Notes under the pieces: model-generated
What the model was told of the DNA's origin: nothing
Databases searched by the model: none
Seen by the model: only the letters and a program-made list of their open reading frames with translations
Translations under genes and position numbers: made by a program
Part shown: positions 58,701 through 64,000 of the stretch, piece after piece
Position numbering within the stretch: position 1 is the first letter of the stretch
Layout of the letters: the number at the start of each line of letters is the position of its first letter
NCBI RefSeq assembly: GCF_032854445.1
Contig: NC_088297.1
Location: 21,773,127-21,837,126 of the forward strand
Direction of reading: 5' to 3'
DNA length: 64,000 nt
DNA from: Liolophura sinensis
Lineage: Eukaryota > Mollusca > Polyplacophora > Chitonida > Chitonidae

Positions 58701-61700
58701 TCAATAACTTCATCTTCTTCATCATCCTCCTCCTCACTTCCTTCAACCTTCCTCTTCTTGAAAGGAGAGAGAACCTCGTACATTTTACTTCCCCGATTGC
58801 GTCTTGCGGGCAAAACACGCCTTGGGGAAACTTCTGTTTCTTCCTTAGGGGACTCTGGTTCCTTTTTGATTGATAAAGGTTTACGTCCTCGGTTCTTGCG
58901 TGGACGTCCTCTTCGCCTTCGGCCTGGTGCAGCCTCAGCATGTTTTCCTCTGGGCGTCTTGTAGGTGGTATTGTGGCGGGCGTCCATGTGGTTCCTCAGG
59001 ATGTCATGTCTGTACGTTTTGTAGTCGCACATTGAGCAGCTAATCGTTCTCGTTTTCCTCTCGTGTATCTTCATATGTCGACCCAAGTTACTGCTGTTGA
59101 CAAATCCTTTACCACACTCTGTGCAGAACAACGTCCGGATGGGGTCCCCTTGAAACTTTGAGGTCTTTATGTGAGTGCGCAGATGTTTCACCATTTCTGC
59201 CTGGCTACGGAAAGTTTTTGGACAGCGAGTGCATTTGAATTCTCCACCTTCCACTTCACCACTTTCAATGATATCATCTGCACCTCCCAAATCAACCCAG
59301 GTCTCAGCCTCGTCAGATAAATCAGCCTGTCCCGAGGCATCTAGCATCTTCGCTTCTCCTCCCCCGCCAGCTCTGGTTCGTGTCCTTGTCAACTGCTGAG
59401 CAGGAACATCAGCACTAGCGTCCTTCCGTGGTCTTCCTCTACCTCTTTTCTTTGGCACCTGTCCTACATTCTCTGGAGTGTTGACTGATGAATCCATTTT
59501 AGTCTTCTTTCGAGCGCTTTGCAGGAACTCTTCAACGTAGGCGTTCACCTTTCGACGCCGTTTTCCGATGGTTTCCTCATCTGAAATGCAATGAAAGATT
59601 TTAGACACAAATTAGGAAATCCTCATCAATACCAAAATCTTTCATACTAAGTAAGAAACCTGGAACTTGAAAATTCAGAAAAACCCACACACATGCACAT
59701 GTATGAACTCTATTCCAGGTTTTTAAAGGCCTGGAAATAATGCTGTCAGTTTCCAGGCTTTTCAAAGTTTTCAAGACCCCATAAGAGCAATGTACCATGG
59801 AAATGGCCTTGCTTACCTGACGTATCACTGACGACTTTTCTTGGCACTGACAACTGCTTCCCAATATCTGAACCCAACATAACTGTAAATGAGAAATACA
59901 AAAACAATAAACTGTCTGTTCAGACTCACAGAACAATCAACCAGTATGCCCAATAATTGAACAATTATGGCGCAAACAGTCCCATCTCACGACCATTTTG
60001 GGACTATATTAAGGAGGCAATGAGAAAACTGAATATTCACATGAGTTAGTGTTTACATTCCAAATTCCAACTGACCTACCCTAATTTTCCAGATAGCTAT
60101 GAGTGAGGTGTAACAAATGTTTTTGTTCCTGCAAGTCACCGTAAATGTTGATCAGCAGTTTTGTAATTTAGCGCTTGCCCGCTTGCCAAATGCAAGTAAA
60201 ATCTGTGTTGTGCAAATAAATTGTGTTTTTTGGGATGCCTGCCAGCACAAGTGACTTGCTTGAGGATAAGAATAATCTATGATCTGAAGTTCACATGTTG
60301 ACAATCCTTCACTTGTTTGAATCTTTCGACTGCACTGGTAAAATATTTGTGTAAAATCATGAACTTCACTTTGGCCATGCACAGGTTTCAGACGGGTGGT
60401 TGAAATCAGAGCGTGTGCTCTCATACTCCAAAAAATACTGATATTTTCATACTCCAAAATCAGCACGGTGTTTAAGCCTAGGGAAGGTTCAGTGGAAGCT
60501 GGTCACCACGATGTTTATCTCTGATTTGTGGTAACAGAGAAGATTCAATGGAGTGTTTTTTCACTAACAACCGGTCGAAAACAAATCCCTGTAGCCCTTA
60601 TATGCCTTTGTCAGATAAAAATAAACTATATGATAGCGCTAAACGTTCAAGACAGTTTGTTGAGGCTTGGAAAAAAGAATATCCGTGGGCATGTAAACTT
60701 GAGTTAGAGCGCGACAGCAAAAAAAAAAACAAAAAACAAAACAATAACATAATTTGCTATGTGTCAGTGTCTGAGAACCCAAGTAAGCTGGATATTAAAA
60801 ACAAACCATATATTTATGGTTCATCTTCTTTTTGGAAAACATCTCTTCATTATCACGACAAAAGCTCACAACATTCTGATAACATTAAGACGAAACAAAA
60901 TGAACAAACAGGGGAGCCACAAGCAAAGACAATACTCCCAGAATTCAATGAAAAAAAGAGTTCTCTTGCATGGTCACTCTTAGAGAAATTCCTTGGCCAT
61001 TTTAAAAAACGAAAAGCCTTGGACAGATTATGAATTCCTATTTCCAGACAGATTGGAAGCCTTGGACAGATTATGAATTCTTATTTCCAGACAGATTGGA
61101 AGCCTTGGACAGATTATGAATTCTTATTTCCCGATAGATTGGAAGCCTTGGACAGATTATGAATTCTTATTTCCAGACAGATTGGAAGCCTTGGACAGAT
61201 TATGAATTCTTATTTCCAGACAGATTGGAAGCCTTGGACAGATTATGAATTCTTATTTCCAGACAGATTGGAAGCCTTGGACAGATTATGAATTCTTATT
61301 TCCAGACTTCTTTCATTAATTATGTTAGATACATGTTTTAGAAAATGTATGTTCATTGGAATCCTTGTGCCATGCTAAAAGATCTGCACTCACATATTAG
61401 TATTTGAGTGGACTACAGTTTATGGTTAATAACTGAATACGTCAAAAAGTTACATGAATAAATGGCACAACACAAATCTGAAATTTTAATCACTGCAGTA
61501 GCATGTAGCATAAAATGTGGACTGAAACAGACACTGTTTTTAATTCAATACAATTTTAATATTAATGTTTGCAATAAATTGTAAAACATATAGCTGCGTT
61601 GAGGAATGGCAAGTGAAAATGAGTGCGGGAAAGCAGTTTTCATTTTCAGCTTGCCCCGAGAGCATGCACCCTAAAGAGTTAAGTTGAACTGATCCTTCTT

Positions 61701-64000
61701 ACTTCAGAGATTTGGACAAATCAGCATATAACCTTCTCACAAGTCCTTATCTCTGAAATGAACTGGTATTACTGTAAATAACTTACCAAACATATAACCT
61801 TCTCACAAGTTCTTATCTGTGAAATGAACCGGTGTTACTGTAAATAACTTACCAAACATATAACCTTCTCACAAGTTCTTATCTGTGAAATGAACCGGTA
61901 TTACTGTAACTAACTTACCAAACATATAACCTTCTCACAAGTTCTTATCTGTGAAATGAACCGGTATTACTGTAAATAACTTACCAAACATATAACCTTC
62001 TCACAAGTTCTTATCTGTGAAATGAACCGGTGTTACTGTAAATAACTTACCAAAAATTTCAGTTATCATGGCCATGATCAGACACAATGTAATGACTTTC
62101 AAGCTAATTTTGAAAACCATTGTATTCATTCACCTTGACAATTTTAAGTAACTTAGTAAGGCAAATACCTTTTGTTGTCCCATCCGGTTGCACAGGTTTG
62201 CCTAGTTTTTTGGCATAGTGAGATGCATACCACACCTTCAGCTTTTCGCCTCCGCGAATTAACCGGGTTGTGTTGTAGAAGATGTTGACGCCTAGTTGGT
62301 ACGCAATGCAATTCTGCTCTTCTTTGTTCGTGGCTGCTTGCACCAGGCACAACCAGTTGCATTCATTTTCGTCGCAACAGTCCAACACAACGCTGGCTTG
62401 ATCTTTGGACAGCACCTGAGAAAAGTGAACAACATCGCTGTGAAATATCAACCTTTTTTTAATTCCAGATACCTGTGTACAGGAAACTATTTTGTCTCTG
62501 TTAATGACAAAAAAGCTTTAAATGGAAGAATGTATCAAACAGGATTTTTTAAAATTTTCTTTTAAAAAATTTATTTATTTATTTGATTGCTGTTTAATGT
62601 TAAACTAAAGGGTTTTCACTTATTTGATGGCAGTCAGCATTATGAGAGGAGGAAAGTGTTAAAGACAAGCTCCTTCAACTACTGGACCAAGGCTCACTTT
62701 GTCTTTCAAATACAGTTTTCAGATTCAATTTATGGACTGTCACTATATCGAAATGACTGTTACAGATGACTTCAAATTTTCTCTTTCTGCCTAAATATTA
62801 ACCAATGAACTAGAGTTGTGTGACCCTTGAACTGCTGGAATGTGCCAGACACTCCACCTCCTGACCCATCAAAGAGGATCAATAATCTCGCTTCAATTTA
62901 TCATCAAGGAAAACTGAATTTAACGGGAAGGCCAGCAGGTTACTTCAACTTTGGCCATTTTCAAGAATGAATTGCATAACGCCACTTTAGCGCTATTGCA
63001 GCCATACTGTGTCCTTTTCATGATGCACATTCATATACAGATGTACCAAAGATCGCGCAGGTCTGATCTGCGCACTTATGTTAACACTCTTGGACTTTTG
63101 ATTATGTTAGGTATGTGTTATTAGCACACACAGAATTTTGATTGTCAGGTATGTGTTATTAGCAAACTTCTACTTTTGAATGTGTCAGGTGTGTGTTATT
63201 AGCACACCTAGACTTTTGATTATGTTAGCAATGTGTTATTAACACACCTAGACTTTTGTTTTTGTCAGGTATGTGTTATTAGCACACCTAAACTTTTGAT
63301 AATGTCAGGTGTGTGTTGTTAGCACACCTAAACTTTTGATTATGTCAGGTGTGTGTTATTAGCACACCTAGACTTTTGATTATGTTAGCAATGTGTTATT
63401 AGCACACATAGACTTTTGATTATGTCAGGTATGTGTTATAAGCACACCTAAACTTTTGATTATGTCAGGTGTGTGTTGTTAGCACACCTAGACTTTGTTT
63501 CGGAAAAGCTAAGGTGTGGGAGTGTGATAGCATGCCTCAAATTCAAAGACCTGCACATGTATATCAAGGTCACACAGATATACACAGAGGTCAAGCAGAT
63601 TTATGGACATTAAATAAATATATTTATTTGATTGAAATTTTACGTCATACACACAAACGTTTCACTTATACGAAGACAGCCAGCAATATGGTTGGAAGAA
63701 ACCGAGCAGAACCCAGTGGGGAGCCCATGACCATGAGCAAGTTACTGGGAGACCTTACACAGTGTCACAGGAAAAGGAAATCAAGTCAATAAGAGCTGGA
63801 TTTCAACTCACAGCGATCATATTGATGAGAGGCTCTTGAGTCATCGTGTTACATCTGCAGGTTACTGGAAGACCTTCTGGCGAACAACCGGAGAGGAAGT
63901 CAGCGTGAATGTATGTGCCAAAGGTCACATAAATGTATACAAAGAACATTCACTAAATCAGTTTTAAACACAGCAGGTAACTGGTCATACCTTGAGTGCG
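55676..64000 (-). CDS. PRDM-like PR/SET zinc-finger protein with three AT-hooks and 24 fingers; 5' end outside the window
   Basis: Exons inside the window (minus): at least ten bases ending at 63991 (donor AAG|GTATGA), 62415-62169, 59882-59817, and 59580-55676. Phases agree. The 247-bp exon is the second half of a PR/SET domain (NWLCLVQAATNKEEQNCIAY … GGEKLKVWYASHYAKKLGK). The 66-bp exon links to a single 3.9-kb exon of 1302 codons. That exon has AT-hooks KKRGRGRPRK, RRRRGRPRKNRGRKP and VRRKRGRPRK. It has fingers 1-3 (59240-58975), an acidic linker, fingers 4-24 (about 58107-56215) and an Ala/Thr/acidic tail ending TLQQTE. The true exon start is the acceptor at 59581-59583, not the intronic ATG at 59608. 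PRDM proteins are nuclear transcription regulators; most PR domains outside PRDM2/9 have weak or no methyltransferase activity. LKVWYA recalls PRDM10, but the finger layout differs, so orthology is open. Confidence 0.9.
60548..61033 (+). CDS. 161-codon frame resembling a TTF/hAT-associated zinc-finger N-terminus, antisense in a PRDM intron
   Basis: The frame starts MECFFTNNRSKTNP. It contains RQFVEAWKKEYPWACKLE and, after a Lys/Asn stretch, IICYVSVSENPSKLD and YIYGSSSFWKTSLHYHDKSS. The order (WxxxYPW, then a C-rich turn with ENPSK, then G-S-x-x-F-x-x-x-S-L-x-x-H-x-x-S-x-x-H) is that of ZNF862/hAT-associated TTF-type domains. The usual second Cys of the first pair is Ser here (CYVS), so zinc binding is doubtful. 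The C-terminus (FKKRKALDRL) runs into a 43-bp minisatellite. It is probably a transposon-derived remnant with a still-open frame; expression is unknown. Confidence 0.4.
   Translation: MECFFTNNRSKTNPCSPYMPLSDKNKLYDSAKRSRQFVEAWKKEYPWACKLELERDSKKKNKKQNNNIICYVSVSENPSKLDIKNKPYIYGSSSFWKTSLHYHDKSSQHSDNIKTKQNEQTGEPQAKTILPEFNEKKSSLAWSLLEKFLGHFKKRKALDRL
61017..61306. repeat. 43-bp minisatellite, nearly seven copies
   Basis: The unit CCTTGGACAGATTATGAATT followed by CTTATTTCCAGACAGATTGG and AAG starts at 61017, 61060 and so on. Copies are almost identical. The first copy supplies the last five codons and the stop of the plus-strand 161-codon frame. Confidence 0.95.
61725..62055. repeat. 66-bp minisatellite, five copies, in a PRDM intron
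   Basis: The unit contains CATATAACCTTCTCACAAGT, then CTTATCTGTGAAATGAACCG and GTATTACTGTAAATAACTTA. On the minus strand, the gene's sense strand, each unit reads GGTAAGTTATTTACAG, which combines donor-like and acceptor-like motifs. The array ends about 110 bp downstream (in the gene's direction) of the PR-domain exon donor at 62168. Confidence 0.94.
62568..62660 (-). mobile_element. SINE type A tail fragment
   Basis: TTTATTTATTTGATTGCTGT, then TTTTCACTTATTTGATGGCA and GTCAGCATTATGAGAGGAGG; only the tail and the first part of the body are present. Confidence 0.55.
63095..63495. repeat. 40-bp minisatellite with hairpin-forming core, about ten copies
   Basis: The unit is TTTTGATTATGTCAGGTGTG followed by TGTTATTAGCACACCTAGAC. 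AGGTGTG and CACACCT form a 7-bp stem around a 9-base loop in most units. It lies in the PRDM intron upstream of the PR-domain exon. Confidence 0.94.
63612..63925 (-). mobile_element. SINE type A, with an internal partial duplication
   Basis: The tail is TTTATTTGATTGAAATTTTA then TTTCACTTATACGAAGACAG. The block AGTTACTGGGAGACCTTACA recurs as GGTTACTGGAAGACCTTCTG about 120 bp later, followed by a second body segment. This suggests a nested or dimeric insertion. The right end approaches the PRDM exon at 63991. Confidence 0.65.

Noticed and set aside
58063..58941. Frames of 62-190 codons on both strands inside the PRDM exon
   Set aside because: Shadows of the low-complexity acidic and AT-hook coding segment; the 1302-codon minus-strand frame explains the region.
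59581..59608. ATG at 59608 as the start of the zinc-finger protein
   Set aside because: It lies in the intron; the acceptor at 59581-59583 joins in phase to the 66-bp exon and the PR-domain exon upstream.

Overview
This is eukaryotic nuclear DNA: AT-rich, with genes split by GT–AG introns, sparse coding sequence and very many repeats. The repeat types (tRNA-headed SINEs with a TATAAGTGAAATATTC-like tail, a CGAGTGCTTGGGGTTTA-type SINE, MITEs, a decayed Ty3/gypsy element) and the gene set point to a lophotrochozoan, most likely a mollusc and possibly a bivalve. That placement is an inference; nothing here names the species.

Layout. (1) 1-5120: non-coding flank or 3' UTR with a 158-bp duplication. 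(2) 5121-21600, minus: a complete ten-exon SNX19-type sorting nexin (1196 aa predicted: two membrane segments, PXA, PX, nexin-C), with MITEs, SINEs and minisatellites in its introns and a triple E-box just upstream of its start. (3) 26147-29154, plus: a four-coding-exon SOUL/heme-binding protein (199 aa). (4) 32215-33128: a broken Ty3/gypsy integrase. (5) 36804-43298, plus: a five-exon membrane-anchored short-chain dehydrogenase of the SDR16C type (314 aa). (6) About 45935-52014: a 6-kb, 33-bp-unit satellite-like array. (7) 55676-64000 and beyond, minus: the 3' part of a PRDM-like gene with half a PR/SET domain, three AT-hooks and 24 zinc fingers. An unrelated plus-strand reading frame lies in one of its introns.

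The four host genes have no evident common pathway: endolysosomal/ER membrane contact (SNX19), heme or porphyrin binding (SOUL), retinoid or steroid oxidoreduction (SDR16C) and transcription control (PRDM). The most striking features are structural. There are more than fifteen independent tandem arrays with units of 18-114 bp, one of which contains the last codons and the stop codon of the PRDM gene. The PRDM zinc fingers are built from a repeated C2H2 + C2HC two-finger module. Many long open frames here exist only because an array period is a multiple of three, or because a period of 37 opens all three frames; these are not genes.
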